A DNA stretch of 64,000 bases, taken from contig JAUNIX010000013.1 of assembly GCA_030523275.1 (NCBI GenBank), forward strand, positions 1 through 64,000, given 5' to 3'. This stretch comes from Lachnospiraceae bacterium (GTDB lineage Bacteria > Bacillota > Clostridia > Lachnospirales > Lachnospiraceae). Below, one piece after another: positions 18,473 to 27,434 of this stretch. A program made the position numbers and the translations under genes. Under the pieces are notes generated by a model. That model was not told the DNA's origin. It ran no database searches and was given only the letters and a program-made list of their open reading frames with translations. Numbering within the stretch: the first letter of the stretch is position 1; each line of letters opens with the position of its first letter.

Positions 18473-18534
18473 AAAATATGGCTCGTGTCAATTAACAATG
18501 AATCTCTCAATTGCAATCGATACGAACCATATAT
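18473..18534 (-). terminator. Terminator of the lepB-lipoprotein-CGCAxxGCC unit
   Basis: On the minus strand ATATGGTTCGTATC pairs imperfectly with GACACGAGCCATAT, with a long inner loop, and runs into TTTTTTT. It directly follows the stop codon. Confidence 0.65.
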
Positions 18535-18535
18535 T

Positions 18536-19009
18536 TTACGATTGATGCTCTTGTATATAATTTTCTAAGATTGTTGCTGCTATACCCACATTTTGCACAC
18601 AAGGACGCTTTTTATAGTACGTTTTCGTCCGTTCTTCTGGCACATGACTAAACTGATCTCCCGTCAGACCTAATAATTCTTTACAAATAATCGAACCAGT
18701 TTCTTCTTTAAAATATGATGCCAGTTCCTGAATCCTCTTGTAATGTCCTGCTTTCGCCTGTCGATCTGTTGGCGAATCATATCCGTATAACAGTCCCGCT
18801 GCCATAAACATCCCTGTTACTGCACCACAGACTTCTCTCATTCTTCCCATACCTCCGCCAAAGGAAGAACTAAGTTTCAAAGCTATGGATTTCTCCATCC
18901 CAAGTTCTTCAGCATAACATAGGAAAACAGCCTGTGCACAATTATAACCTTCTTTAAAATATTTCATGGCTTTTTGTCCATGAAAACTATTCATAAAATC
19001 AATATCCAT
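18536..19009 (-). CDS. C-GCAxxG-C-C family redox protein
   Basis: 157 residues from MDIDFMNSFHG, with AGGTG 8 bases upstream; a longer frame adds 12 residues. Conserved cysteines are in YNCAQAVF, REVCGAVTGMFMAAGLLYG (the family signature GCAxxG-like region), SIICKELLG and RPCVQNVG. The family is associated with metal or redox chemistry in anaerobes but has no firm biochemical role. It follows a predicted lipoprotein with an 11-base gap and probably shares the lepB transcript. Confidence 0.85.
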   Translation of the reverse strand: MDIDFMNSFHGQKAMKYFKEGYNCAQAVFLCYAEELGMEKSIALKLSSSFGGGMGRMREVCGAVTGMFMAAGLLYGYDSPTDRQAKAGHYKRIQELASYFKEETGSIICKELLGLTGDQFSHVPEERTKTYYKKRPCVQNVGIAATILENYIQEHQS

Positions 19010-19020
19010 CGTACACACAC

Positions 19021-19512
19021 CTACTGTTCTAATTTTATGATGCATTTATTATTTTTTTCATTGATTTTTTCCAGTTCTGCATCCGATTTCGCCGATTTTG
19101 TAGGATAAACTTCAAGATAATACTCTTCTCCCTTTTTCAGATTTTCAAATGTATAATCTGATTGTCCCTTTTTAATCTCTATTGTAACGGGATCTTTCTC
19201 ATATGCAGCATCGGTCAGAGAAAATTCCAACCCCAAAGAAGTATCTAATTGATCTATATCTTCAAATGATAATGTTACTTTTGTTCCTGAAGTTTTAAAG
19301 TTAATACCATTTGTAATATCCTCAAATGAAATCTTTTTGACATTTTTTGCAAATTCTGTGACTTTCTCTGTCGTTACAACCTCCGTCGTTGTTTCTTCTG
19401 TTTTTGTTTCCGTTTCTTTCTTTGTTTCTTCCTTTTGACTTCCACAACCAATCGTCGTAAAGATCAAACAAAAACAAAGCAAACCAAAAATCAGCATTTT
19501 TTTACTTTTCAT
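19021..19512 (-). CDS. Predicted lipoprotein
   Basis: 163 residues from the second ATG of the frame, chosen because GGGGG lies 6 bases before it but directly abuts the first. The signal peptide is MKSKKMLIFGLLCFCLIFTT, with lipobox TIGC and lipidated C23. A Thr/Glu/Lys-rich spacer (about 24-55) follows, then a beta-rich domain of about 100 residues that may be fibronectin-like (YTFENLKKGEEYYLEVYP). No family recognised. Located just after lepB; outer face of the membrane. Confidence 0.75.
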   Translation of the reverse strand: MKSKKMLIFGLLCFCLIFTTIGCGSQKEETKKETETKTEETTTEVVTTEKVTEFAKNVKKISFEDITNGINFKTSGTKVTLSFEDIDQLDTSLGLEFSLTDAAYEKDPVTIEIKKGQSDYTFENLKKGEEYYLEVYPTKSAKSDAELEKINEKNNKCIIKLEQ

Positions 19513-19522
19513 ATTCATCCCC

Positions 19523-20035
19523 CTAATGAATCAAATGAATTTTAGGAAAATACTGCAGTTTTGCTTTTCCTAAAATTGCATCTCTCTTTACATATTTATC
19601 ATTCCAAAAACGAGAATCGAGAGAATCGTTTCGATTATCACCTAACATAAAATAACAATCGTCTGGTACATGATACGGCCCAAAATCTCCCTCCATCGGT
19701 TCTTTGATATAATCATCCTTTAGCGGAGTTTTGCTGTCGTTAATATAAACTTTTCCATCTTTAATCTCCACTTTATCACCCGGCTCACCAATGATTCGCT
19801 TAATAAATAATTCACTCGGATCATCGGGATATTCAAAGACGACAATATCGCCCCTTTGGGGATCATTAAACCAATAAGAAGTTCTTAGGGCAATGAGTTT
19901 ATCTCCAGTCATAATTGTATTTTCCATGGAACCGCTTGGAATTCTGGAATTAACGATCAAAAATTCACTCACAAAAACAGCAAGGATAACCGCTAATATA
20001 ATACATTTTATCCATCCGATAATTTCACTCTTCAT
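19523..20035 (-). CDS. lepB: Signal peptidase I
   Basis: 170-residue S26 peptidase that removes signal peptides outside the membrane. The N-terminal anchor is residues 7-28. The catalytic serine is S36 in SRIPSGSMENT and the general-base lysine is K79 in FIKRIIGEPGD. The C-terminal box GDNRNDSLDSRFW is present. It is of normal length for Gram-positive SipS-type enzymes. It is followed by a lipoprotein gene after 10 bases. Confidence 0.95.
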   Translation of the reverse strand: MKSEIIGWIKCIILAVILAVFVSEFLIVNSRIPSGSMENTIMTGDKLIALRTSYWFNDPQRGDIVVFEYPDDPSELFIKRIIGEPGDKVEIKDGKVYINDSKTPLKDDYIKEPMEGDFGPYHVPDDCYFMLGDNRNDSLDSRFWNDKYVKRDAILGKAKLQYFPKIHLIH

Positions 20036-20061
20036 AAAATTGCCTTTCTGTCTGTAAAGAT

Positions 20062-20092
20062 GACAGCAGGCATTATAAAATGCCTGCTGTCA
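20062..20092 (-). terminator. Hairpin downstream of purA
   Basis: 13-base-pair perfect stem (GACAGCAGGCATT) with a 5-base loop; the T-run is weak (ATCTTTAC). Placed between the purA stop and the lepB start. Confidence 0.6.
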
Positions 20093-20110
20093 AGTTCATA
20101 TTCTATGTAA

Positions 20111-21397
20111 CTATTTCTCAAATCCACGATAAATAATTTCGTCTCTTCCAGGACCATTTGAAATCAAAGTAATTGGATATCCCAGTTTTTCTTCTACAAA
20201 CTCAACATATTTTCTGCAGTTTTCTGGTAAATCTTCGTATTTTGTAATTCCTCTGATGTCGCTCTTCCATCCTGGCAATACTTCTAAGACAGGTTTTGCC
20301 TTTTCTAATTTTCTTGTTGTTGGGAAATCAGTTGTTATCTCACCATCGATTTCATACCCAACACACACAGGAATCTCATCTAAATAGCCAAGAACATCTA
20401 ATACTGTAAACGCAACATCTGTTGCACCCTGCATTCTACATCCATATTTGGAAGCTGGAATATCAAACCATCCCATACGTCTTGGACGTCCAGTTGTAGC
20501 ACCATATTCACCGCCATCACCACCACGTCTTCTTAATTCATCTGCTTCCTCACCAAAGATTTCACTGACAAAAGCACCTGCACCTACCGCACTAGAGTAT
20601 GCTTTTACAACTGTGATTACTTTCTTAATCTCATATGGAGGAATACCTGCTCCAATTGCTCCATAAGCTGCCAAAGTGGAAGAGGATGTAACCATTGGAT
20701 AAATTCCATGATCTGGATCTTTTAAAGAACCAAGCTGACCCTCTAATAAGATATTCTTTCCTTCTTTGATTGCCTGATCTAAGTATGCAGATACATCGCA
20801 TACATAAGGAGCAACCATTTCTTTATATTCCATCAATGTATTAAATAATTCTTCTTCATCAATGGCTGGTTTATGATACAAATGTTCTAATAAAACATTC
20901 TTTTGTGTGCATACATTGGCAATCTTTTCTTTTAAATATTCTTCGTCAAATAATTCATTAACCTGAAAACCAATCTTTGCATATTTATCTGAATAAAATG
21001 GTGCAATTCCGGACTTTGTGGAACCAAAAGATTTTCCGCCAAGACGTTCTTCTTCATATTGATCAAATAATACATGATATGGCATAACAATCTGGGCACG
21101 ATCTGATATTAATAACTTAGGTGCTGGTACTCCCTGTGACTCAACTTCTTTTAATTCGTTAAAAAGAACAGGAATATTTAATGCAACACCATTGCCAATA
21201 ATACTGGTTGTATTATCGTTAAATACACCAGATGGTAATGTGTGTAATGCAAATTTACCATAGTTATTAATGATGGTATGACCAGCATTTGCTCCGCCTT
21301 GGAAACGGATGACAATATCTGAATCCTGTGCAAGCATATCAGTGATCTTACCTTTTCCTTCGTCTCCCCAGTTAGCTCCAACTATTGCTTTTACCAT
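20111..21397 (-). CDS. purA: Adenylosuccinate synthetase
   Basis: 428 residues. Joins IMP and aspartate with GTP in the first committed step to AMP. The P-loop-like start is GANWGDEGKGKI with catalytic D12; the catalytic histidine lies in GGANAGHTI. The IMP-binding segment FGSTKSGIAPFYSDK and the Arg-loop region TGRPRRMGWFD are intact. TAGGAGG precedes the ATG. A leader of about 120 bases contains a small hairpin but no purine riboswitch that I can recognise. Confidence 0.97.
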   Translation of the reverse strand: MVKAIVGANWGDEGKGKITDMLAQDSDIVIRFQGGANAGHTIINNYGKFALHTLPSGVFNDNTTSIIGNGVALNIPVLFNELKEVESQGVPAPKLLISDRAQIVMPYHVLFDQYEEERLGGKSFGSTKSGIAPFYSDKYAKIGFQVNELFDEEYLKEKIANVCTQKNVLLEHLYHKPAIDEEELFNTLMEYKEMVAPYVCDVSAYLDQAIKEGKNILLEGQLGSLKDPDHGIYPMVTSSSTLAAYGAIGAGIPPYEIKKVITVVKAYSSAVGAGAFVSEIFGEEADELRRRGGDGGEYGATTGRPRRMGWFDIPASKYGCRMQGATDVAFTVLDVLGYLDEIPVCVGYEIDGEITTDFPTTRKLEKAKPVLEVLPGWKSDIRGITKYEDLPENCRKYVEFVEEKLGYPITLISNGPGRDEIIYRGFEK

Positions 21398-21522
21398 GAG
21401 TTATAATCCTCCTAAATGTATCTAAGTTCTGCGAAGCATTGATCATCTCCGCACAATCTGATTACTACTATATGCGCACAAACACTTTAGTACGCTAAAG
21501 AGCTCATACACATACATTATTT

Positions 21523-21551
21523 ATTCTATAGCTTTTTAGTATCTATGTCAA
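21523..21551 (-). promoter_or_regulatory. Predicted sigma-A promoter of purA
   Basis: TTGACA, 17 bases, TAGAAT on the minus strand. The -35 element overlaps the stop codon of the upstream ATPase gene. Strong consensus match. Confidence 0.7.
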
Positions 21552-22831
21552 GCCGTCGTTCCCTTCAAATGCGTGATAACTTGTTCAGCTGCACGACCGG
21601 AAAATCCACCATGTGTCAATTCCCAACGAATGGCCTTTTGTTCAAGTTCTTCTTTTGATATCTCAATTCCTTCCCTCTCGGCAAGTGTATGTACGATATT
21701 TAAGAATTCTTTTTTTGCCGGTGAACCATAGTAAATAGCAAGTCCAAAACGTGCAAATAATGACAGCTTTTCCTGCTTGGAATCGTTATGATGCATATCT
21801 TCTCCAAGTTTACGTTGATCATCCCAAGTTTCTTTTACCAGATGTCGACGATTGGAAGTGGCGTAAATCAATACATTGTCTGGTTTGATCTCAAGACCAC
21901 CTTCAATGACTGCTTTTAAATATTTATATTCCAGTTCCGATTCTTCAAAGGATAAATCATCCATATAAATAATAAATTTATAATTTCGATCTTTAATCTG
22001 AGCAATCACACTGTTTAAATCCTGAAACTGGTGTTTATAAATCTCGATCATACGCAGACCATCTTTATAAAATTGATTTAGGATCGCTTTAATACTTGTG
22101 GATTTACCAGTTCCACTTTCTCCAAATAACAATACATTATTCGCTCTTTTTCCCTCTACAAATGCCTTTGTATTCTCTAAAAGCTGCTGTTTTTGCAAAT
22201 CATATCCAACAATATCATCAAGCACAACGCTCGAACTGTTAACAATCGGAATAATCTCTGCTCCATGCTCTTTATGCTGAATACGAAATGCTTTGTGCAG
22301 ACCAAATTTACCAACTCCGTATTCCCCATAAAATTGACTGATTTCACGACACATGCCGTCAATATCTTCTTTATCCAATTTTACAGCAAGCTTCATCAGC
22401 CGCTCTCGAAGCATTTGATTAAAGACAACCCCTTTTGCCTGCGCCGGAACAAAATCCGTAAATAAATATGCAAATGAAGTTCCTATATATTGCTCGATCT
22501 GCTGCCAGTCAAATTGCAGATAGTAGTTAATGATTTCCATATCATGATGCAACAACGCGGTCATGCTACCTTCCATTTCACCTTTTTTTTCACAAAAACG
22601 GCTATAGGAATTCTCATTATTGATTAATAAAAATGCAATATAAATATGCCACAAATTTCCCTGGAAACCACGACTTTGCGCAGTCTCAATCAATCCGGAA
22701 ATTCCTTTAAAAATTAACTCTCCAGCTTTTTGCTGATCCATCTCTTTATAATGGTCGATCACATGGCAAAGAGAAGAAAATACTTCATCCTCCTCCATGC
22801 TGCGATAAATAACCAATTCATACGCCTTCAT
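21548..22831 (-). CDS. AAA-type ATPase of the DUF815 kind
   Basis: 427 residues from MKAYELVIY, chosen by AAAGGGG 7 bases upstream. The first 200 residues are helical. The ATPase core has Walker A GESGTGKSTS at about 235 and Walker B IIYMDDLSFEE; the sensor segment is LIYATSNRRHLVKETWDD and SLFARFGLAIYY precedes the C-terminal helical lid. This matches the DUF815 group of single-ring ATPases, whose substrate is not known. It is the last gene of the long minus-strand run that begins with mntP, 44 bases after pheA. Confidence 0.82.
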   Translation of the reverse strand: MKAYELVIYRSMEEDEVFSSLCHVIDHYKEMDQQKAGELIFKGISGLIETAQSRGFQGNLWHIYIAFLLINNENSYSRFCEKKGEMEGSMTALLHHDMEIINYYLQFDWQQIEQYIGTSFAYLFTDFVPAQAKGVVFNQMLRERLMKLAVKLDKEDIDGMCREISQFYGEYGVGKFGLHKAFRIQHKEHGAEIIPIVNSSSVVLDDIVGYDLQKQQLLENTKAFVEGKRANNVLLFGESGTGKSTSIKAILNQFYKDGLRMIEIYKHQFQDLNSVIAQIKDRNYKFIIYMDDLSFEESELEYKYLKAVIEGGLEIKPDNVLIYATSNRRHLVKETWDDQRKLGEDMHHNDSKQEKLSLFARFGLAIYYGSPAKKEFLNIVHTLAEREGIEISKEELEQKAIRWELTHGGFSGRAAEQVITHLKGTTA

Positions 22832-22875
22832 GATGATACCCCTTTTCTTTTTATCCATTTATCAATCTATATAAA

Positions 22876-24006
22876 TTAGAAACATCCTAATATTTTAAAG
22901 TCATTTACTTCTTCACGGATTCCTTTCAACGCGTTCTTCACTTCAGGATCCATCAGATTTCCTAATACGTCAATATAAAAACCATATTCCCATTGTCTGT
23001 TTGGCAGCGGTCTGGATTCCAAATTAGTCATATTGACCCCATTAAACATAAAATGTCCTAAAATACCATGCAAACTTCCAATTTCGTGAGGCAGTGAAAA
23101 ACTAACACTCACTTTTTTGGCATCTTTTTTGAATAATTTCTTTTTCGAGAAAATTACAAAGCGAGTACAGTTATTGGATTCTCGATTGATCTCTCTTGCA
23201 TAGATTTGTAATCCATAAAGATTTGCTGCGTGCTCACTACAAATTGCCAAGTGTCGTTTCAAACCTTCATCTGCTACTTTTTTTGCTGCAACTGCCGTAT
23301 TTAAAGCAGTTGCCGTTCCCCAAGGATAACAGGAAAGAAATTCATCACACTGCATTAACGCCTGCGGATGAGAATAAACCGTTGTCACTTCCTCTAGATC
23401 AGTTCCAGGCAATCCGGCTAACATATGTTTACATGCAACTTGCTCTTCTCCAACAATAAAGACATCATGTGCCAATAATAAATCATAAATACCACTGACT
23501 GTTCCTGCAGAAGTATTTTCAATTGGTAAGATACCATAGTCTGCTTGTCCATCATCCAAAGCGATTAAAACATCTTCAAATTCTTTTACCGAAAAATTTT
23601 TAACGTTTTGACCAAAAAATTTTATCATTGCTTCTTCTTGATAAGCACCTGGAATGCCCTGATAAACAACATTTGTATTTTCGTCAATCGGCAGTGCATC
23701 AACCATCTCAAAATTAGCACTGATATAGTGATCGGATTGACCAATAATGCGATATTGATAACGTCGGCTCAATGACATCATCTGAGTAAATAACTCTTCA
23801 ACCGCTTTATTGTATTGTGGATTTTTGACAACTGCCATTGCTCGGGCAATTTTGGCTCTCTCTCTATTTCGGTCAAGAACCGGCTTATTTGTGCCAATTT
23901 TATATTGAGCAACTTCTCCGGCACAATCCATGCGACGTTCAAATAAGTCAATCAATTGCTCGTCAATTTTATCAATATCTGCACGAATTTCACTTAAGTC
24001 TCTCAT
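22876..24006 (-). CDS. pheA: Bifunctional chorismate mutase / prephenate dehydratase
   Basis: 376 residues. Converts chorismate to prephenate and then phenylpyruvate for phenylalanine. The AroQ-type mutase domain is residues 1-90 (LSEIRADIDKIDEQLIDLFERR). The dehydratase domain runs about 110-285 (YQGIPGAYQEEA, LPIENTSAGTVSGIYDLL, and NNCTRFVIFSK at its end). The C-terminal ACT domain (about 295-370, with LPHEIGSLHGILGHF and NLESRPLPNRQWEYGFYID) should give feedback inhibition by Phe. Its start overlaps the end of folB-folK by 4 bases, so it is translated together with the folate genes. Confidence 0.95.
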   Translation of the reverse strand: MRDLSEIRADIDKIDEQLIDLFERRMDCAGEVAQYKIGTNKPVLDRNRERAKIARAMAVVKNPQYNKAVEELFTQMMSLSRRYQYRIIGQSDHYISANFEMVDALPIDENTNVVYQGIPGAYQEEAMIKFFGQNVKNFSVKEFEDVLIALDDGQADYGILPIENTSAGTVSGIYDLLLAHDVFIVGEEQVACKHMLAGLPGTDLEEVTTVYSHPQALMQCDEFLSCYPWGTATALNTAVAAKKVADEGLKRHLAICSEHAANLYGLQIYAREINRESNNCTRFVIFSKKKLFKKDAKKVSVSFSLPHEIGSLHGILGHFMFNGVNMTNLESRPLPNRQWEYGFYIDVLGNLMDPEVKNALKGIREEVNDFKILGCF

Positions 24007-24821
24007 TGTTCTAACTCCTCTTTTAATTGTAAAACTGTTTTATGTAAAACCGGATGCACATAATCCGGTGCAATTTCTGTTAATGGTACTAGTACAAAAT
24101 CCCTCAATGGAATTTCTTTATGTGGAATGATCAGATCCTCTGTATTTAAAATCAAATCATCATAAAATAAAATATCCAGATCTAATGTTCGTGGTCCCCA
24201 ATGAATCTCTCTGGTCCTTCCTGCATTTTGTTCAATCTCATGCAAAACATCCAAAAGCTCCTCCGGCCATAAAACCGTATCGATTTTCAGACACCCGTTC
24301 AAAAAATCATCCTGCTCTACACCGCCATATGGCTTTGTCACAAGAAATTCTGAAATTTGATCCACACGAACCATCGGATGTGCTTCTAACTCTCTAATCG
24401 CTCCCTTTAAATAGGCTTCTTTATCACCGAGATTAGATCCAATACTCAAATATACTGTATGCCTCTTTCGCGAAATTTCTACTGATACCGTATCTAGCGG
24501 TAACCCTACTGGCGCCCAAGGCTTTTTAATTTCTGTCTTTAATGTTAAAATCTGTGGATATGTCATTAACAGCATGCGTGAAACGGATTCCGCAAGACAT
24601 TCCAACAGTTTATACGTATGTTTTGTCACAAAATCAGCCACAAGCTGACAGACCTCCCCATAGTTTACCGAATCTTTTAACTCATCACTAATACCAGCCT
24701 GTCTTGTGTCCACCTCTAATTCAAACGAAAACAAAAACTTCTGACCAAGAACATTTTCTTCCCGAAAAACACCATGATTTGCATAAACCTCTAAATCACG
24801 GATGCGAATATAATCTGCCAT
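24003..24821 (-). CDS. folBK: FolB-FolK fusion: dihydroneopterin aldolase / HPPK
   Basis: 272 residues; ATG chosen with AGGAG 6 bases upstream (a GTG one codon earlier is possible). Residues 1-118 are dihydroneopterin aldolase (YIRIRDLEVYANHGVFREENVLGQKF, with the catalytic Lys in IKKPWAPVGLP region). Residues 123-272 are hydroxymethyldihydropterin pyrophosphokinase (VYLSIGSNLGDKEAYL, then GPRTLDLDILFYDD). The fusion performs two consecutive steps of pterin synthesis before FolP. It lies between folP (19 bases upstream) and pheA (overlap). Confidence 0.94.
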   Translation of the reverse strand: MADYIRIRDLEVYANHGVFREENVLGQKFLFSFELEVDTRQAGISDELKDSVNYGEVCQLVADFVTKHTYKLLECLAESVSRMLLMTYPQILTLKTEIKKPWAPVGLPLDTVSVEISRKRHTVYLSIGSNLGDKEAYLKGAIRELEAHPMVRVDQISEFLVTKPYGGVEQDDFLNGCLKIDTVLWPEELLDVLHEIEQNAGRTREIHWGPRTLDLDILFYDDLILNTEDLIIPHKEIPLRDFVLVPLTEIAPDYVHPVLHKTVLQLKEELEQ

Positions 24822-24840
24822 CACCGTCTCCTAACAACTC

Positions 24841-25650
24841 TTAATTCTGATTACAAATTGCCTCTGTCATCTTAAGTGCACGATAATTCATCTTCACATC
24901 ATGAACACGGAAAAAACGACAACCGGCAAGATAACCGATGATGGTTGTTGCCATCGTGCCCTCCTCACGTTGATCAACTGGCAAATCTAAAGTCAAACCA
25001 ATCATAGATTTTCTAGAAGTCCCCAGTAAAACCGGTACATCAAATTCATTTAATCTTTCTAAATGCTTCATCAACAAGCGATTTTGTTCTAAGTCTTTCG
25101 CAAAACCAATACCTGGATCTAACATGATCTTATCCTTCTCAATTCCTGCTTTCGCAGCCAGATCCATCGTCTCTGCCAAATCGGCAATTACATCGTTTAC
25201 AAAGTCTGTGTAATCCATTTGCTTTCGGTTGTGCATCAAACAAGCAGCAACTCCACTTTTGGCGATTACGTCTGCCATTGTGCCATCCCATTTAAGTCCC
25301 CATATATCATTGATCAAATCTGCTCCAGCTTCGATTCCTGCCTTTGCCACTTTTGATTTATAAGTATCTAATGAAATTACCGTATCAAATCGTTTTCTAA
25401 TTGCTTCAATCACTGGCACAACACGGGTGATTTCTTCTTCATCTGAAATCTTTGTGTGATTTGGTCTTGTAGACTCTCCACCAACATCGATGATCGTTGC
25501 ACCTTCCTTAATCATCTTTTCCGTCTGGAATAAAGCCGCATCCATTTTATCATAATTGCCTCCATCCGAAAAAGAATCTGGTGTCACATTCAAGATTCCC
25601 ATAATATATCCCTGTTTTTCTGTACAAAATTCTTTATTTCCTATAATCAT
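24841..25650 (-). CDS. folP: Dihydropteroate synthase
   Basis: 269 residues from MIIGNKEF, chosen by AGGAG 7 bases upstream and by the ATGA overlap with the HD gene. Condenses hydroxymethyldihydropterin diphosphate with p-aminobenzoate; sulfonamide target. TIM-barrel signatures GILNVTPDSFSDGG (about 17-30) and DVGGESTRP (about 55-63) are intact, and LDPGIGFAKD and LLGTSRKSMIG follow. No sign of a sulfonamide-resistant insertion. Confidence 0.95.
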   Translation of the reverse strand: MIIGNKEFCTEKQGYIMGILNVTPDSFSDGGNYDKMDAALFQTEKMIKEGATIIDVGGESTRPNHTKISDEEEITRVVPVIEAIRKRFDTVISLDTYKSKVAKAGIEAGADLINDIWGLKWDGTMADVIAKSGVAACLMHNRKQMDYTDFVNDVIADLAETMDLAAKAGIEKDKIMLDPGIGFAKDLEQNRLLMKHLERLNEFDVPVLLGTSRKSMIGLTLDLPVDQREEGTMATTIIGYLAGCRFFRVHDVKMNYRALKMTEAICNQN

Positions 25651-26126
25651 AGTATTACTCCTGTATTCTTTTTTTCTTCTGGCCAATTGCATTTTGCCGA
25701 TGCCTGACAATCACGACACGGTCTTGAAAGTTTATCCGCGCGATACAATATTTGCTGAAACAACGTACCTTTTTTATGGTAAACCCTATGTGCTAATATC
25801 GCATCCGTAATCTGCGTGATTTCCAACTCATCATAATCACAATCTCTTAAAATTGTTTCTGCCAGTTTCGCACCCTCGATTTCATGAGGAATTTCCTTTG
25901 TGTACTGCGCTGCTTTGCCAATATCGTGCAAAAGCGCTGCTGCATAAATGCAGTCCTTTGATACATCAAGTCCTTCTTCCAATGCTAATATATAGGCAAT
26001 ACGGGCTACTGCGAGCAGATGCTCCCAATCATGATGACAAAAAATACGTTCTTTTTCTAAATCTGCAATCTGTTTCATATAAAATTGTAATGTTTTATGC
26101 TCTGCAACTTTCTGATAACGTTCCAT
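25647..26126 (-). CDS. HD-domain phosphohydrolase in the folate operon
   Basis: 159 residues from MERYQKVAEHK; a TTG six codons earlier is possible. Metal ligands of an HD hydrolase are visible: H in HHDWEHLLAVAR, HD in AALLHDIGKAAQY, H in IPHEIEGAKLA and H in ILAHRVYHKKG with D in YRADKLSRPC. The C-terminus has three cysteines (PCRDCQASAKC). It overlaps folC2 by 32 bases and folP by 4. The place in the operon suggests phosphate removal from a pterin intermediate, comparable to the HD protein MptB of archaeal pterin synthesis; that is inference. No folE or Nudix-type folQ is in the window. Confidence 0.85.
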   Translation of the reverse strand: MERYQKVAEHKTLQFYMKQIADLEKERIFCHHDWEHLLAVARIAYILALEEGLDVSKDCIYAAALLHDIGKAAQYTKEIPHEIEGAKLAETILRDCDYDELEITQITDAILAHRVYHKKGTLFQQILYRADKLSRPCRDCQASAKCNWPEEKKNTGVIL

Positions 26127-27411
26127 CGTACCGTATTTCCTCAATTTCTTTCATAAACGATAAAGAGCCGAAAATCATCACGACATCATCTTCATCTGCT
26201 TGATTTAACACCGTTTGTATTGCCGTTTTTACATCCCCCATTGGTTGTACATACGGGTAATATTTTTTTGCACATACCGCCAGTTTTTCTGCTGACAACG
26301 CCCGCGGACTACGTGATGTTACCGTATATACTTCCTTTGCATAAGGTGACATCATTTCTAATATCTTCTCATACTCTTTATCCATTAACACTCCTATTAT
26401 ATAGAAAATCCTTTTATTTGTAAAATTCTTTTCCAAAAATTGTGCTAACTGTTTCGCCGCATCCACATTATGAGCACCATCTCGAATCACATACGGCTTT
26501 TTACCTATCACTTCCAATCTCCCCGGCCATTTTACATTTGCAAATCCTTTTTCAAACTCAAATATTCCCATACAAAAATATTTTTTCAATACTTCTAACA
26601 CTTCTAAAGCTGTGATTGCATTATAGATTTGATGATCTCCTACGAGCGGAATCGTAATCTTTTCATAATAATGTCCGCGACTACTTCGATAAGAAAAGCT
26701 TTGCCCATCTATATCCTGACATAAAATTCGAACTGCCCCTTTATCTGCCATCACAAGTCTTGCCTGTTTATTCTCACAGATACCTTTTACCTGTTCATAA
26801 ATGTTTTTATCCGAAGGATAAAGAATCACATCCGTATTCTGCTTAATAATTCCAGCTTTTTCTCTTGTAATTTCCTCGATGCTATTTCCCAAAAACTGCA
26901 TATGATCCATGCTGATCGAAGCTAGAATCTCTACTAACGGTTTCTTCACAATATTAGTCGCATCTAATCTGCCACCCATACCTGTTTCTAATAAAACAAC
27001 ATCAACTGCTGATTCTAAAAAATAGGAAAATGCCACGGCTGTTTCCACCTCAAAACTAGTCGGATGCGGATAGCCTTCTGCGACGATGATATCCGCTGCC
27101 GATTTTACTTTATCCACATGGGTACACAAATCTTTTGAAGAAATCCACGTTTCATCCACCTGAAATGCCTCTCTGACATCAAAAAGGACAGGAGAATGGT
27201 ATCTTCCTGTCCGGTATCCGCTTGTCCGCAAAACACTTTCTACCATCGCTAAAATACTGCCTTTGCCGTTTGTACCGGCAATGTGTACAATGCGAAGTTT
27301 TTCCTGCGGATCATCAAGCTGGGCAAGCAGTCTTTTGATACTGTCAAGCCCAGGTACACTTCCATATTTTTTTATTTCACTTAAATATGCTCTCGTTTCC
27401 TGAATGTTCAT
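26095..27411 (-). CDS. folC: Folylpolyglutamate synthase / dihydrofolate synthase, copy 2
   Basis: 438 residues. ATP loop VHIAGTNGKGSILAM (about 42-56), LLETGMGGRLDATNIV (about 140-155) and RDGAHNVDA at the start of the C-terminal domain. It is clearly diverged from the copy next to valS. It is placed ahead of the HD gene, folP and folB-folK, so it is the better candidate for the dihydrofolate synthase step (adding Glu to dihydropteroate); the other copy would then mainly extend the tail. That split is inference. 23 bases separate it from the exchanger gene upstream. Confidence 0.92.
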   Translation of the reverse strand: MNIQETRAYLSEIKKYGSVPGLDSIKRLLAQLDDPQEKLRIVHIAGTNGKGSILAMVESVLRTSGYRTGRYHSPVLFDVREAFQVDETWISSKDLCTHVDKVKSAADIIVAEGYPHPTSFEVETAVAFSYFLESAVDVVLLETGMGGRLDATNIVKKPLVEILASISMDHMQFLGNSIEEITREKAGIIKQNTDVILYPSDKNIYEQVKGICENKQARLVMADKGAVRILCQDIDGQSFSYRSSRGHYYEKITIPLVGDHQIYNAITALEVLEVLKKYFCMGIFEFEKGFANVKWPGRLEVIGKKPYVIRDGAHNVDAAKQLAQFLEKNFTNKRIFYIIGVLMDKEYEKILEMMSPYAKEVYTVTSRSPRALSAEKLAVCAKKYYPYVQPMGDVKTAIQTVLNQADEDDVVMIFGSLSFMKEIEEIRYDGTLSESCRA

Positions 27412-27434
27412 TTTACTTCTCCTTATGTGATCAA

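Noticed and set aside
21398..21522. Possible purine riboswitch before purA
   Set aside because: Only a small CTTTAG-TACG-CTAAAG hairpin is seen; the conserved purine aptamer loop sequences are missing.
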